64,000 nt of DNA from Hymenopus coronatus (lineage: Eukaryota > Arthropoda > Insecta > Mantodea > Hymenopodidae). The position numbers and the translations under genes were made by a program. The stretch covers positions 12,259,001-12,323,000 of the forward strand of contig CM060899.1 of assembly GCA_030762935.1 (NCBI GenBank), given 5' to 3'. Shown piece after piece: positions 21,885-33,849 of this stretch (position 1 is the first letter of the stretch; the number at the start of each line of letters is the position of its first letter). The notes beneath the pieces are model-generated. The model was not told the DNA's origin, ran no database searches, and saw only the letters and a program-made list of their open reading frames with translations.

Positions 21885-24580
21885 TTAGTAAGACTTATTT
21901 ACATCTTCCATAACTGAATAAAATGCATTCTCTAATAGGTACAATTTGATTTTTTTCTTAAACAGATTTACATTTTCAATATTTTTTATATTAAGGGATA
22001 GCCTATTATACCGTTTTATTCCATTATGATTTACACTGTTTTTGGCTAGATTCGTTCTGCGATATTGCACATGTAGATTTCCTTTCTGCCTTGTACTATG
22101 ATAATGAATCTCTTGGTTATCTGGTAACTGATGCCTTATTCGTCTGATATGATGGATAACTCCTAATATATACATACTTGGTGCAGTCATAATCCTTAAC
22201 CTTTTGAACAGTTCTCTGCACGGAGATCTACTTGATTCGCCAGTCATTATTCTTATGGCCCACTTTTGCAACCGAAAAACTTTTTCAGATTCTGTTGATG
22301 CCCCCAGAACATTATTCCATACCTTATATGACTATGGATGTATGCAAAGTAAGCAGTTCTAAAAACTTGCACACTCGTCACTCTTTTCAATGTACTCAAT
22401 ATGTAACATCCCACATTTAGTTTCTTGGTTAGCATATTTATATGTGTCCCCCATTTAAGATCTTCTGTAATAATTATCCCCAGAAATTTAGTTTGCTCTT
22501 CATATTTTATGGTTTCATTGTCTATTTCTATGATGACTCGAATGAAAACTCATAGCAACAGTTTTTTGTGTTTAATAGCAGTCTATTTACCTCAAACCAC
22601 TATATCAATTTCCTTATATCCCCATTTACTTTTTTCTGAAGATCTCTGTCATTGTTTGCTTTTAGCAGCAGGTTTGTATCATCAGCAAATAACACCACTT
22701 CAGACTCCTGGACACATAATGGGAGATCATTTACATAAATCAAGAAAAGAAGAGGCCCCAATATAGATCCCTGTGGTACCCCCCTGTCCTACCTTCCTCT
22801 GCGTGGATTGACATCTTTCTATACTGAGATGTTCTTTATTCAGGTTGCTAATTTCTATTACTTGAGATCGATTCGATAGGTAGTATTTAAACCATGCATT
22901 TGCTATTCCTCTAATACCATACACCTCTAACTTTCTCAGTAGTATATCATGATCAATCACATCATATGCCTTCGTTAGATCAAGGAACAAACCTATTGAT
23001 TTCCCTTTCTTTTCAATAGCAGCAATAATTTTTTCAACTAGGGCGCAAACTGTCGATTCAGTAGATTTTTCTCGCCTAAAACCATGTTGTGTATCTGTGA
23101 GAATTTTATTTTTCTCTAAAAAGTTACTAATTCTATTAAACATTAGCTTCTCCAAAATCTTGGAGAATGCTGATAGCATAGAAATTGGTCTGTAATTTTG
23201 TAACACATCTTGGGGTCCCTTTTTATGGAGGGGCCTAACTTTAGCTGTTTTTAATTTATCTGGGAAAACTCCTGTCTCAAAGGAGGTATTATAGATATTC
23301 AGTAATGGTTTTGCTATTTCCTCTACACAAATCTTTATTACTAGATCAGGAATCTCGTCTAGACCTGCTGAGAGCTTGCTTTTCAGCCCTTTTGCTACCC
23401 TTATCAGTTCCTGCTCATTTATAGGTTTAATAAATACTGAATTCATGCATCTTTTAACCTTACTGTTTTCTCTTGCTTTTTTAACCCCTGTGTCATATTT
23501 ATCTCTTACTAGTTTATTTGGACCCTCAACAAAATATGTATTAAACAATTCAGCTATTTTAACTGGATCTTTGATTTTTTGCCCTTCATGCATCAATTTT
23601 AATTGGTTTATGCACAAATTTCTTTTCCCGGATTCCTTATTGATTACTTCCCAGATTGCCTTACTTTGGTTTGTTGCTCTTTGAATATATTTATCATTTT
23701 CCAGATTTTTGCATCCCTAATACTTTCCTGTATACTTTTTTATATTTATTTATATAACTTAAGTTTTCCCTTGACACCTTTCCCCTTTTTTCCAACTTTG
23801 ATAGGAATTTGACTCTCTGTGAGGATACTTTTATACCTTTGGTCACCCACCCTTTTTGGTTTTTGTTCTTTATACTAACCTGTTTCAGTGGAAATGCTAT
23901 ATTAAAATTGTGATGAACTGTTTCTATTAGCTTATCAAATTTTGCATGTACATCCTTTTCTTCATAAATGTCATGCCAACTTTCTTTGCTTAATAGGTAT
24001 TTAAATTGCTTTTGATTTTCTTCATTAAAATGCCTTTCACTGCTTGTTATTCTACTTTTGTTCAATGACTGACTTGATACTTTTAGGATTTGCGCTTTGT
24101 GATCCGAGATACCCGTTTCCATTACCTGCGCCGGCTGATCATAGTTCATATTTGTAGCTAACACATCAATAAGTGACACCGAGTTTTTTGATATTCTAGT
24201 GGGAACCTGTACTGTATTAATTATGTTGAAAACCCTGAATAAATTTTCTATTTCCATGCTTTTTTGGCTTTGCTGCAGTAAGTTAATGTTCCAATCCCTA
24301 CATACCACAATATTTTTATACCTGTTTGTTAACTTCTGCAGTAGCTCATCTAATTTTTTTATGAATGTATTGAAGTCACTATCAGGTGTCCTGTAAATGC
24401 ATTCTATTACTGTTTGAGTTTTTGTTATCTCAGTGACTGAGAGCTCGAAATGTTTTTCTACACTTAAATACTGCAATTCTTTTACATCTTTCACTTCTAT
24501 TTCTACATGAACAAATATCCCTCATCCTCCATGCATGTATATGTTATTGGCAGATGAAGGCCTAACCTCACGACATGATT
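21885..24580 (-). mobile_element. Jockey/CR1-type LINE, endonuclease and RT
   Basis: Minus strand, in order: APE endonuclease remnant with HGG*GIFVHVEI (about 24530), TVIECIYRTPDSDFNTF, KNIVVCRDWNINLL, PTRISKNSVSLIDVL and GISDHKAQIL (24494-23694). The RT follows with PLHKKGPQDVLQNYRPISML, THGFR-type QHGFRREKST, LFLDLTKAYDVIDHDILLRK and LSNRSQVIEI (23617-22790), then after frameshifts the catalytic EVVLFADDTN near 22690-22662. The C-terminal segment contains AIRIMTGESSRSPCRELF (about 22260-22200) and ends with LENAFYSVMEDVNKSY before a stop at about 21885. All RT blocks are present, with only a few frame breaks, so this is a relatively young copy. The 5' end is missing, replaced at about 24580-24880 by sequence that does not read as endonuclease. 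The clade call is by motif. Confidence 0.85.
22662..23617 (-). pseudogene. LINE reverse transcriptase domain
   Basis: The RT core of the element above. RT motif A is LFLDLTKAYDVIDHDIL (first catalytic Asp) and motif C is LFADDTN. Between them the frame shifts near 22790, where QGSILGPLLFLIYVNDLP is recoverable only by changing frame. Upstream of the RT, PINEQELIRVAKGLKSKLSA and GLDEIPDLVIKICVEEIAKP are the usual lead-in. The protein can no longer be made in one piece. Confidence 0.85.
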
Positions 24581-24884
24581 CTTTTACAACTTGTCCAAGT
24601 GGCAATCCTCTGCTTTAATTGGACAGATTGGCTTTTGTCTTTTACAAGGAGGATGATGGAAAGTTTGTAGAGTCTGGGCACAGGTTTCCATACTCTTAAT
24701 CTCAACACTTTTTGAAAAGTGCTCTAGCATAGCATACTGCTGCAATATGTTTAAGCTAGCTTTAGGACCTGCTCCAGCAATACACTCACATTCAGCACCG
24801 TTAACGTCTCCTAATGTATTCAATATTAATTTGACATTTAAACCTTATTAAACCAGGTTAAGCCGAAACAAATCTTGACACCTT

Positions 24885-25455
24885 GAAAAATGATGTGCAC
24901 AATGTTCTGGGACTGGAAAGGCATCTTACTCATTGATTTCTTACCACGTGGTCAAACAATCAAAGCAGATGTTTATTGCGAGACACTTAGGAAATTGCGC
25001 TGTGCAATACAGAATAAGCGCAGAGGATTGCTGTCAAAAGGTGTTGTTTTTCTTCACGACAACGCACGACCACACACTGCAAAATGTGACAAAAAACCTC
25101 TTACAGGGATTTGGCTGGGACGTGTTTGACCATCCTCCGTACAAGCCCTGACCTCGCTCCTAGTGACTTTCATCTGTTCTTATATCTCAAGTCTTTCATT
25201 GGCGGTCAACACTTCAACAATGACGAAGAGCTGAAAGAAAATGTTTCCAAATTTTTTAAGACACAGGCGGCAAACTTCTATGAAGAAGGTTTACAAAAAC
25301 TTGTGCCACGCTATGACAAATGTCTGCAAAATTTCGCCAGTTATGTGGAAAAGTAGTTTAAGAGCTGTAGAATTTTGTGCAATAAATAATTATTCTGTAT
25401 CTGTAAACAATTTAATTTTATTACCAAACGGAACTTACTTTCTGGACGTACCTCG
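24885..25455 (+). mobile_element. 5'-truncated mariner transposon
   Basis: The plus strand carries the C-terminal half of a mariner transposase: FWDWKGILLIDFLPRGQTIK, then VVFLHDNARPHTA (second catalytic Asp). After a one-base frame change it reads GFGWDVFDHPPYKPDLAPSD (third Asp), FHLFLYLKS and a natural end FASYVEK-stop at about 25356. The right terminal repeat TTTCTGGACGTACCTCG ends at 25455 and is followed by TA. The N-terminal half and left terminal repeat are absent; the junction is near 24885. The frameshift makes it inactive. Confidence 0.85.
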
Positions 25456-25457
25456 TA

Positions 25458-27879
25458 TTCAAATAATTGTAGAGCAATAGTAAAATAGTGAAGGTTAGTC
25501 CTTGAATGGCTTGATTATTATTACTTTTGGTTGTGTTTGTGTGAAAATTCCAATAAAAATAAATTATAGTGCATTAGCCAGAATTAAGTGATATTATCAA
25601 TATAAAATGTAACTTTGAAATCACAGGTTAATGTGCCTTTCTTAGCTCATACTAAAGTTGAACATCTGTACATCTTATGCTTTAGTTTGCTTTGCTGTAT
25701 TTTCAATTTCATTTAACTGCACATTGACATGTTTAACAGAATATAGTCTGATATTATATAGCAAAAAAAAATAGTTACCTTGCAGATCCTAGCCGATGGA
25801 GTTAGTTGCCACTTATCATGCCAAAAATTTTGAAGCTAAATTGCTGTTTTGGAATCATTAGTCAGGAACCAAAATAAACTGGTGCCCTTTATGAGATCCA
25901 TTGGAACATTTTGATGCCAAACAATAACATTTTTTACAGCAAGCAACAACTTCTATTTATCCCCATGTGCAATGTAAGAAGAATCTGAAGTTTGATCTTG
26001 CTGTTAATATCCTTCTTGAGCTTAATGGCAGATGATTATACCACCTCTTTATAGTGCCTTTCATTCCATCACAAGTTAGGCAACACCTGGCAAATTTAGA
26101 AGATGGTCTTATTCCTCAGCAAAGTTTCTTATTCTACATATGAATTTTCTGAGTGCTATTAAATACCTCAATGCTTGGGGTGTTCATACTCCAGATAAAA
26201 CTATGGAATGTATACTTCTGATGTGTCTTTTTCAAAGAGAAGAATTTAAAAACACTACTCATTATTTTTCTTAAATGACCAGAATGAAGATAATTTGTTT
26301 AATGAAATTTCTGACTGGAAGCAGTATGTGATGTAGCAAAAAATAGCAAAGTGGAATGAAGAATAGTCCATACTTTGCTTCTAAATGGGATAAAATTTTC
26401 AAATTCATTCCCTATGCAGAACCTATAAACTTTCTCAATGTCTTCCTGGAAGTAGTGCTTCAGTGGAAAAAGTTTTCTCTTCAATGATCATGATGTGACA
26501 TTCCCAAGATCCAGAATCAGTGTAAAAGTGGCCATCTTAAATTTGAAATTAACCTGTCAAGAATTTGCTATCAAATTAGGGTCTAGAGAGATGGAGATTC
26601 ACTCTTCAGAAAAGTATCTATCTGTAGACCTAAATAAGTAGTATGTAATGTGAGTATATGTAACCAAATGACAAAATAACATATAGCAAACTATAAAAAT
26701 ACTTTTTACTTTGTTCACATCTTGCCTAAACATTATGTTCTGTATGCATTTGACAGTTTTGAAATATGTTTAGTTTATTTTAAGGAAAAATGTGCATTTA
26801 TTTCAAGTTACAAAAATAATACTTTTAATTGCATACATGCCATGAAGTTAGAAGCATTAAAATCATGTTTAGAATTATAACAAAATAAGTTATAAGTTAC
26901 ATTATGTAAAATATACTAAAATAAGTTACCAAGCAAGAAAAAGGTCTTGTTTATGAAATTTTCAGTTTGGTAACAGATCAAATATTGGAATTTCAATCTA
27001 AAGAAAAGCCTGTAGCTTGTCATGTCTTATCTCAAATTAACTCACTGAGAGGCAAATGTGAAATTAAAACTAGTTTTGTTTATTCTAAGGTGCTTCTTTA
27101 TATAGAGCTTTGAATAGCTAAGCCATGGTTATGGTAACAGATCAGATGTAACAATAGCATACCTATTATTGAAACCAAAAGTGAGTCTTGGCACATTGTT
27201 TGTGAAGTCTTTTTAGTGCCTTTGTCTTTGCTAGCAGAGAGCTAGAGAGACAGAAGGATAGCTGTAAAGAATGTTGTGCTAGAGCACTGTATTTACTGAT
27301 TTATGCAACAAACTTCACCCTTTGTTTTGTAAGGCATCTTAATTATTAATATCATTGCTGTCGTCCTTGTTGTTGCTGTTGCAATTGGCTGCAGCTGTAA
27401 CAACTTGTGCAGAACCTTAACTATTAAGGAGCTGATGCTATTTTGCATTTCTGGGGCTTACTCTCAAAGTCTTGTGAACACCCTGAAGTATACTCAAGAG
27501 CTGCTACTGTACACAGCCAGTGTAAAAGAACTATTATCAGATAAATCAGGTATATTATATGGCATAAATCCTTAACCCAGGAGAGATGAACTTCAAAATA
27601 TTGTAACTAACACTAAAGCATGCTCAGATAAAAAAATTTCACAAGCAGAGCATGTTCTGAATACAAGCCATCTTATTGACTTTAAGAGTGTAGAGATTAC
27701 CACGTCATGTGGCTGGCCCTCACAAAAAAAAAAAAAAAAACTGTCAAAAAATACAAACACAGTATATTCTCATCTCTCTGGGATAATGTGGGGAAGAAAC
27801 AGCATGAATAATCGAGAAACCCATAATTTAATACTTTCAAGGTAGAACATAAATATGTAAGTAGGAAATTACGTTTATC
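25458..27879. other. No gene recognised
   Basis: AT-rich. Part 25780-26640 has short frames such as AIKYLNAWGVHTPDKTMECI on plus that look once coding, perhaps a transposase tail, but I cannot place them. An A run sits at 27723-27740. Confidence 0.35.
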
Positions 27880-28220
27880 AGCTTGTTCAAAAGTTTATTC
27901 TATTTCTGTGCATAGGTATTATTTTTTTTTCTAGGAGAAGCAATAAAGAACCTGCTGCATAATAATAAGTGCCATTTCCATTGTTTAAACGGTCACCACA
28001 TGAAAGCAGAGTACCATTACCATTATTATTGGCCTGTCTGCTTGGTGTAAATTAAACAGAAATTCAGCACGCAACTGTCATTGAAGCAAGTTAAAAGACA
28101 TTTGTAAAAGAAATGGCAGAGGAACAAAAAACCTATATTGATATTAAAACAATTTTTTTGGGGGGGTGGGGATGCATGGATGATCTGCAAATGAATAATC
28201 AGGAGTATACTGTATTTGTC
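27880..28220 (-). repeat. Interspersed repeat F, copy 2
   Basis: Inverted counterpart of 12270-12640. Reversed, it reads ATTCATTTGCAGATCATCC, GGTACTCTG, TTTAAACAATGGAAATGGC and CAATACCTATGCACAGAAAT-like text, ending AACTTTTGAACAAGC. A G-rich run (GGGGGGGTGGGG) lies at 28159-28170. Function unknown. Confidence 0.65.
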
Positions 28221-28809
28221 TAAAGGAATCAATTAACATGGATTGGCAAACGCTTAAATAATATATAAAATTTTGCACATTGCAAAATTGGCAATAAGTC
28301 AAAAAGAACTTGTGCACTTGATTGCCAATCCTAAAAAAAATCTTAAACAAAGCAAACAACTGAGACTACGTTTACTAGAAGAAAAATAATTAAAATGTCA
28401 TTTTATAATTAAAATTGTCGCAGAATAATATGTGTATATTCCAAAAGCATTTACTCTTGGCTCACACAATCAGTGTAACCCTTATCCTTATAACTGAAGT
28501 ATGCCATTTAGTTTTATTGATGCTTCTTTCTTGCCACATTAAACTGATGATTCAAATTTTATAATAGGCATTATTAATGCTGCTCTCATGCTATGCAGTA
28601 TGTCAAATTCTAAAATCAGGTGTAATTAAAGAACATATCTTCATACTTTTATTTTGCCTCTTGCCTTACAACAAAATTCATACAACAATAAATGAAACAA
28701 AACAAAGAAAAGAAAAAACAAACACCAGTTAGAAGAGTTATACTGAACAAAATAATTTTCATGAGCTCAAATTATTATTTAACCCTTTGCTACATATGCC
28801 ACAATGCTA

Positions 28810-29085
28810 CCTTTAATTTGCAAACTGGTATTTATATCTTTTTCACTGGCACAACTGAAGCAACTAGAGCAGCCACAATCATTAGTGTGATACGAAGTGG
28901 GTGGACTGGCCATCCATTCAAAGCCAAACATCGCAAGATTAAGCCCCAACAACTGCAGTCTAATGTGCCTGCTGTAAATGATGGGGAGGGCCCAAGTAAA
29001 TTTACCTGTGTGATGGCATACTTGGATACTGACAGGTTTATATTTGACTGCAGTTTCATGGATTTTACTTTTTATTAGAAAAAGA
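28810..29085 (+). repeat. Interspersed repeat G, copy 1
   Basis: Matches 52865-53125 in the opposite direction. Shared blocks are ACTGGCCATCCATT, AAAGCCAAAC, AATGTGCC-like, GTGATGGCA, GGATRCTGACAG and TTTGACTGCAGTT. In the other copy CACAAGTTCGGTCTCGG resembles a tRNA box B, so a tRNA-derived SINE is possible but unproven. Confidence 0.6.
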
Positions 29086-29089
29086 AACT

Positions 29090-29804
29090 ACAGTTTTGTT
29101 GGAAAAATATTAATAAGTTTACAATGTAAAACACCTTATAAATAGGCTAATTTTATCACAGAAAAGTTCTCTAAACTACTAAAAGCTTTGATTAATCATC
29201 TTTGTTGTGTATTTGCAAGATTAATATTCAAAGTGTCCTGGCATTCACAGAAATCAGACAAAACAATAGCATTTAAAAATTATGAATAAAATATAGGAGT
29301 CCTGCTGTCAATAAATTTTATACAGTATTAAATGAGTATTAAGTGATACATGTCAGATTTAATTCATTCTGAGATCATTTGCAAAAACATAAGGAAAACT
29401 AATTACATTTTCCTTATTTTTTCTAAAGTAATAATTTAAAAAACATATAGCACTTTATTTCTCATTCTATATAACAGAAATGGTTGAAAGTTAATAAAAT
29501 TAGAAATTCTATAAAACATACTATACATCTTTCTACACTCAGGAGTGCTATTACATATTTATAATACTGAACATAGCACCTAATATGTAACTTTGATACC
29601 TATGCATTCATAAATCAAATTGCTCCTTTAGTACTGAAAAAATAAAAGTATTCATCTCCTAAAGATAATCTTGTCATGCATCAATTAAAGTTTTACAAAA
29701 AATAACAGCTGAGAAACCTCTACTGACAACCACTACACTACTGTAACTTGTTTTCATTAATGAATTTGTAATATTTAAAATTTGACAGGTCAATCAAAAT
29801 ATTA
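29090..29804. other. No gene recognised; likely 3' side of zinc-finger gene
   Basis: AT-rich, downstream of the zinc-finger exon on its strand. Several AATAAA-type signals on minus could serve for polyadenylation but none can be singled out. Confidence 0.35.
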
Positions 29805-29876
29805 CACCTTGTGGGGCTTTAAGCCATCATGAGCCAATTTTTCAAAAGAACAAACCTTGTTACAAATATTATATCC
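29805..29876 (-). pseudogene. Relic C2H2 finger beyond the stop codon
   Basis: Minus reads YNICNKVCSFEKLAHDGLKP then HKV, i.e. the start (NICNKV) and linker (HDGLKPHK) of a finger of the neighbouring array with the middle deleted. It shows that the array once extended further. Confidence 0.6.
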
Positions 29877-29971
29877 TTTTTGTCTTTTTATCTTCATGAA
29901 TAAATTTGCATTTTAAATTTGATAAATAAAAACATTTTTAACGCGTTACATTTCTTGGAATTTTTACTCTT

Positions 29972-30216
29972 TTTTTTTTTTATTTAACGTCCTTTAACCT
30001 GGTTTGGTCATATCGGACGATGAATGTAATTGACGATATGATGCTCAAATGATCTTGGGGTCCATGGGGCTTAAAGTTACTCGACATTTATCTTCTCAGG
30101 ATAAGGGAAAACCCCGAAAAAAACCTTACCCGGGTAGCTCACCCTAAGCGAGATTCGAACTCACGACCCTTTGAACGTGAAGCAGACAATCTACCACCAC
30201 GCTACCCAGGCGGGCC
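29972..30216 (-). mobile_element. tRNA-derived SINE, family C, copy 2
   Basis: On minus it has the head CCTGGGTAGCGTGGTGGTAG with intact box B GAGTTCGAATCTCGC, then GAGCTACCCGGGTAAGG, GGGGTTTTCCCTTATCC and the end AGGTTAAAGGACGTTAAA with an A tail. A perfect 12-base target-site duplication, ATTTTTACTCTT, lies at 29960-29971 and 30217-30228. It separates two decayed fingers of the zinc-finger array. It is the best preserved SINE in the window. Confidence 0.93.
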
Positions 30217-30239
30217 ATTTTTACTCTTATGCATCATTT

Positions 30240-30318
30240 ATGTTTTCCATTGTTGCAGTTATATGGAAATCTTGTCACAAATGTTACACTCGAGTGGCTT
30301 TATCCACTTAGAAATCAG
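30240..30318 (-). pseudogene. Decayed twelfth zinc finger
   Basis: Just after the stop of the main frame, a shifted frame reads KHKLISKWIKPLECNICDKI. This is the end of finger 11, the linker, and the first half of a twelfth finger. A frame change near 30325 explains the present early stop. Confidence 0.65.
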
Positions 30319-30319
30319 T

Positions 30320-31585
30320 TTATGCTTTTATGTTCTCATGTATCAATTTGTGTCTCTTCATGCTTTGCAACTGTGTAAAAGCCTTGTTACAAATATCACA
30401 CTTATATGGCTTTATGGCCTCATGAATCAATTTGTGCCTTCTCAAACATGACAATTCAGTAAAACCCTTATCACAAATGTCACACTTGTGTGGCTTTATG
30501 TCATCATGAACCAATTTATGGCTTTTGAATTGTGTCAATTTAATAAATCCCTTGTCACAAATATCACATTTGTATGGCTTTATTTCCTCGTGAAGAAATT
30601 TATGGCTCTTCAAACTTGACAAAACAGTGAAAGTCTTATCACAGATATCACACTTATATGGCTTTATTTTATCATGAATTAATTTGTGTCTCTTCAAATT
30701 TTGCAAGTCAGTAAAATCCTTATTGCAAATATTACACTTGAATTCCTTTATGCCATCATGAACCAATTTGTGTCTTTTCAAATGTTGCAACTGAGTGAAA
30801 ACCTTATTACAAATGTTACACTTGTGTGGTTTTATGTCATCATGAATGAATTTGTGTCTGTTCATACTTTGCAAGTGAGTAAAAGCCTTATTACAAATGT
30901 TGCACTTGTATGGCTTTATACCCTCATGAATCAATTTGTGGCTTTTGAAATTTGACAAACTAGTAAAAGCTCTGTCACAAATGTTACATTTATGTGGTTT
31001 TATGCCCTCATGAATCAATTTATGGTTTTTCAAACTTGACCAAAGAGTAAAACCCTTGTCACAAAGCTCACATTTGTATGGCTTTATGTTCTCATGAGTC
31101 AGTTTGTGCCTCTTCAAATACTGCAAGTCAGTAAAAGCCTTATTACAAATGCTACACTTGTGTGGCTTTATGCCCTCATGAATAAGTTTGTGCCTTTTTA
31201 TATCGGACAACTTTGTAAAAGCCTTGTCACAAACATCACACTTGAATATCTTTCTGTACTCACAGGTCAAGGCTGACTTGCAGTTCTCCTTATTGATATC
31301 CTGTTTATGTGCATTGCTCTGCTGAAGTGAATTATTTTGTTTCAATAAGGATCCCATGTTGACACATTTGCTATCTTCAAGTGTTTCTGAGTATATACTT
31401 GTTTCTAATGAAGATATATCTTTAACATTTGTTTCTTGACTTTGACATGTTCTGCCACCTTCACATTCAGCACTATTCTTTCCCATACTAAAACTTATAT
31501 CACTTCCCAAGATTTCAATGGAGAATAATTCTGATGTAGTGCTGGAAACACTTCTGTTGTGTAATCTGGAATTTAAGAATATCAA
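30320..31585 (-). CDS. C2H2 zinc-finger protein, 11-finger terminal exon
   Basis: The uninterrupted frame encodes about 90 residues of Ser/Thr/Asn-rich lead sequence followed by 11 tandem C2H2 fingers of the form C-x2-C-x12-H-x3-H. All fingers keep both cysteines and both histidines. Linkers are the variant HEGIKPYKC / HDDIKPHKC type rather than TGEKPY. Finger families bind DNA or RNA in the nucleus; the target here is unknown. The frame has no convincing ATG at its left edge (the first codon is TTG). Acceptor-like sites CAG|TTG at 31586 (phase 0) and CCAG|A at 31566 (phase 2) suggest it begins by splicing. The phase-0 site would suit the exon at 46453-46905. The stop at 30320 follows finger 11, and decayed fingers lie beyond. 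Intact reading suggests a live gene, but expression is not shown. Confidence 0.85.
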   Translation of the reverse strand: MIFLNSRLHNRSVSSTTSELFSIEILGSDISFSMGKNSAECEGGRTCQSQETNVKDISSLETSIYSETLEDSKCVNMGSLLKQNNSLQQSNAHKQDINKENCKSALTCEYRKIFKCDVCDKAFTKLSDIKRHKLIHEGIKPHKCSICNKAFTDLQYLKRHKLTHENIKPYKCELCDKGFTLWSSLKNHKLIHEGIKPHKCNICDRAFTSLSNFKSHKLIHEGIKPYKCNICNKAFTHLQSMNRHKFIHDDIKPHKCNICNKVFTQLQHLKRHKLVHDGIKEFKCNICNKDFTDLQNLKRHKLIHDKIKPYKCDICDKTFTVLSSLKSHKFLHEEIKPYKCDICDKGFIKLTQFKSHKLVHDDIKPHKCDICDKGFTELSCLRRHKLIHEAIKPYKCDICNKAFTQLQSMKRHKLIHENIKA

Positions 31586-31599
31586 CTGTATTTTACTAG

Positions 31600-33410
31600 A
31601 ATATAAACATGAAATAACAATATGTAATATTTATTTTATACTTGTATATGACAAGAGAGAAAATCATTGCCTGCAATGTAGCTTTAAGAATGTGGATATG
31701 CTGCTTTTATATGTTCAATTAAAGCCGAAATGGTTTCACTAAATTTAAAACATATGAGATAATACAATTGTTTGTTCTGAAACAGTATCTTGTTAAAAGT
31801 GTAAAGATAGGAGTTTTGTATTTGTGTCAAGATAGGAAATATGGAGTGATTATGTAACTTATTTGATTTTTTGCGTTAGTATAAAATGTGTATTTTCTGT
31901 CTCTCTGAAATATAAATGCTGAGGAGTAATTGAGAATATCTATCTGAATAATGTGCAATTTATTAACTTCAGGAAACATAATTTCAGTAATAAGATGTGG
32001 AAGTATCAAAATTGGTTAAGCACATAATCCAGCTATAATAAAACACACATTAAAAGAATAATAGAAACAATTTTCTTAACAATATGAGATTATATTGTAA
32101 ATAAGTAAATAAAACAAGTTGGGTAAACTGCGATCATCCAAAAGCAGTCTCACAATTCTATTAAACTTGGGGTGTTGAGCAAGCAGGAGAAGAGAATAAT
32201 TCTTTGGTGAAATGACAGGAATAGGTATAAAGATGAATGGAAGTAGATTTGGCAATGTATAGCAAAGGATTACACTTTTTAAGCTGCAAAAATTTATAAA
32301 AAAGGAACATTAGAGGCTTTATAGTGACAGGCTCTGTACTAATTGGAGTATTATTTCAGTGCTTTTAATGTAAGGTGGAATGGGATTAAACCCAGGACAG
32401 AGAAATATCCAGATAGTTAGAAAATGTCACAGACAAAATATGGATATGGCTACAATGAATAAGTGATAATTTGAACAATGTTGCCAGAGAAATAGAAGAG
32501 AGAAGGTGAAAGAAGTGAAATCTAAAATCAAAAGATTGGACTAGAAGAGACGAAGATTTAACTTTTGTCAGTATTTGGCTAATGCAGGTTAAACAAGTTT
32601 TGGCTCCAAACATAATGCATCTGAGGCTGAGAGTGGAGGCATACTGGGTAGCAAGGAATACCAGAAAAAGCTAATTACGCTGATTCATAATATTTTAGGG
32701 ACAGGCTGAAAGTTTCCAATATTTTTTATTAAATAAAGATTTGATGTCAGCCAAAATGGAAATAAAGCAGAATCTAACGCAAATAGTGATGGTAATGAGA
32801 GTGGCCAGAAAGTGAGCCTACATTAGGAATCTGATACTCTGAGCAGAAAGAACTAAAGTATGCAATAGAAAGAGAAAAAGGACATATGGAGCAACATCAG
32901 TGGCAGGGGTAATGAGACAATATGGAGCTTGGCATCTATATCAAGGGCTGGAGCAATATCATCAAGAGAGACAGCTGTGACTTCAAATGCAGTTAAGGAG
33001 AAGAAGTAGTGTAAATGGCAGTTGGTTGAATAAAACAAGGCATGATTGTGTAAAATCAGATGTAGAAGAATTGTATGCACTCAGAAGACAGAGCTAAAAG
33101 AATCATGTACATTAGCAAAGGAGAAAAAGGCAGTTACATAGTAGCAGAGAGTATGGGAGAGAGGGAGAGAAGGCTTATGATAGCAATTTGGCTTAAGAAC
33201 AGTATTACTCGCAAGATTTTGTTAGAAGATACAAACAGAAGAAAAATGAGTTATGAATTTTGAAGGAGGGACATTCTTAACAAGGTCAGATTTACAGATA
33301 TTCACAACAGGGAACAGAAAACTGCAGGAGTTTGGGGCTTTGTTGAGGGGCAGAAAAATAAAATTTACTAAGTATGAATTACCTTACTATGTTTCACTTA
33401 GTTTATAGAA
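31600..33410. other. No gene recognised; putative intron
   Basis: If the 46 kb exon belongs to the zinc-finger gene, this is intron. From 32150 to 33350 the plus strand is purine-rich (many AGAAGAG, GGAAG runs) without coding resemblance. Confidence 0.35.
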
Positions 33411-33414
33411 GACA

Positions 33415-33510
33415 TTAAATTATAAATGTTAATTTAATTGGCTAAACTGTGAAGCCTGGTGCCAATGACATTGTAAGCCACAATTGGGATATGTCTTCAC
33501 AAAATATTTA
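33415..33510 (+). mobile_element. SINE family D, body fragment
   Basis: TTGGCTAAACTGTGAAGCCTGG followed by GTAAGCCACAATTGGG repeats, with changes, the body of the next unit at 33700-33790 (AGCTAAACTATGAAGCCTGG, GTCCCCATTGGGTAAGCC). It lacks a head. Confidence 0.6.
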
Positions 33511-33540
33511 AGTCATTAGAGAAATGTAATGCCTTGGTGG

Positions 33541-33790
33541 CTCATTGTCATGGTAACTCAGTGGTTAGAGCAACTGGCTACAGATTGAGAGATCCATGGT
33601 TCAAGCCCTGGCTAAGGAATTGAATTTCTTAGTCTGACTCTACACATCTAACTCCTATCCTACACATGGTATGTGTGAGGAAACAATTAAGTTGACATTA
33701 ATTCACCTAATAGCTAAACTATGAAGCCTGGGACTTAAAGTACTTAGGTAAGTCCCCATTGGGTAAGCCATCTCAAAATAATTAAAGACC
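33541..33790 (+). mobile_element. tRNA-derived SINE, family D, full unit
   Basis: The head has box A GGTAACTCAGTGGTTAGAGC and box B TGGTTCAAGCCC. A body of about 180 bases ends CCATCTCAAAATAATTAAAG. It lies in a run of three units in the same direction. Confidence 0.8.
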
Positions 33791-33849
33791 AGCTATTGGT
33801 TTAATAGGTAACATGCGACTCAGTTGAGCAATTTAAACCAGTGCCTGCA

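Noticed and set aside
23376..23684. Plus-strand frame of 102 codons
   Set aside because: Shadow of the LINE reverse transcriptase on minus.
30140..30216. A functional tRNA gene on minus
   Set aside because: Box A and box B are good, but the acceptor stem does not close and the sequence continues into the SINE C body with an A tail and target-site duplication.
30686..31276. Plus-strand frames opposite the zinc fingers
   Set aside because: Antisense shadows of the repeated finger codons; no independent signal.
33541..33620. A functional tRNA gene on plus
   Set aside because: It is followed by the family D body, and similar heads or bodies lie on either side in tandem; no closed acceptor stem.
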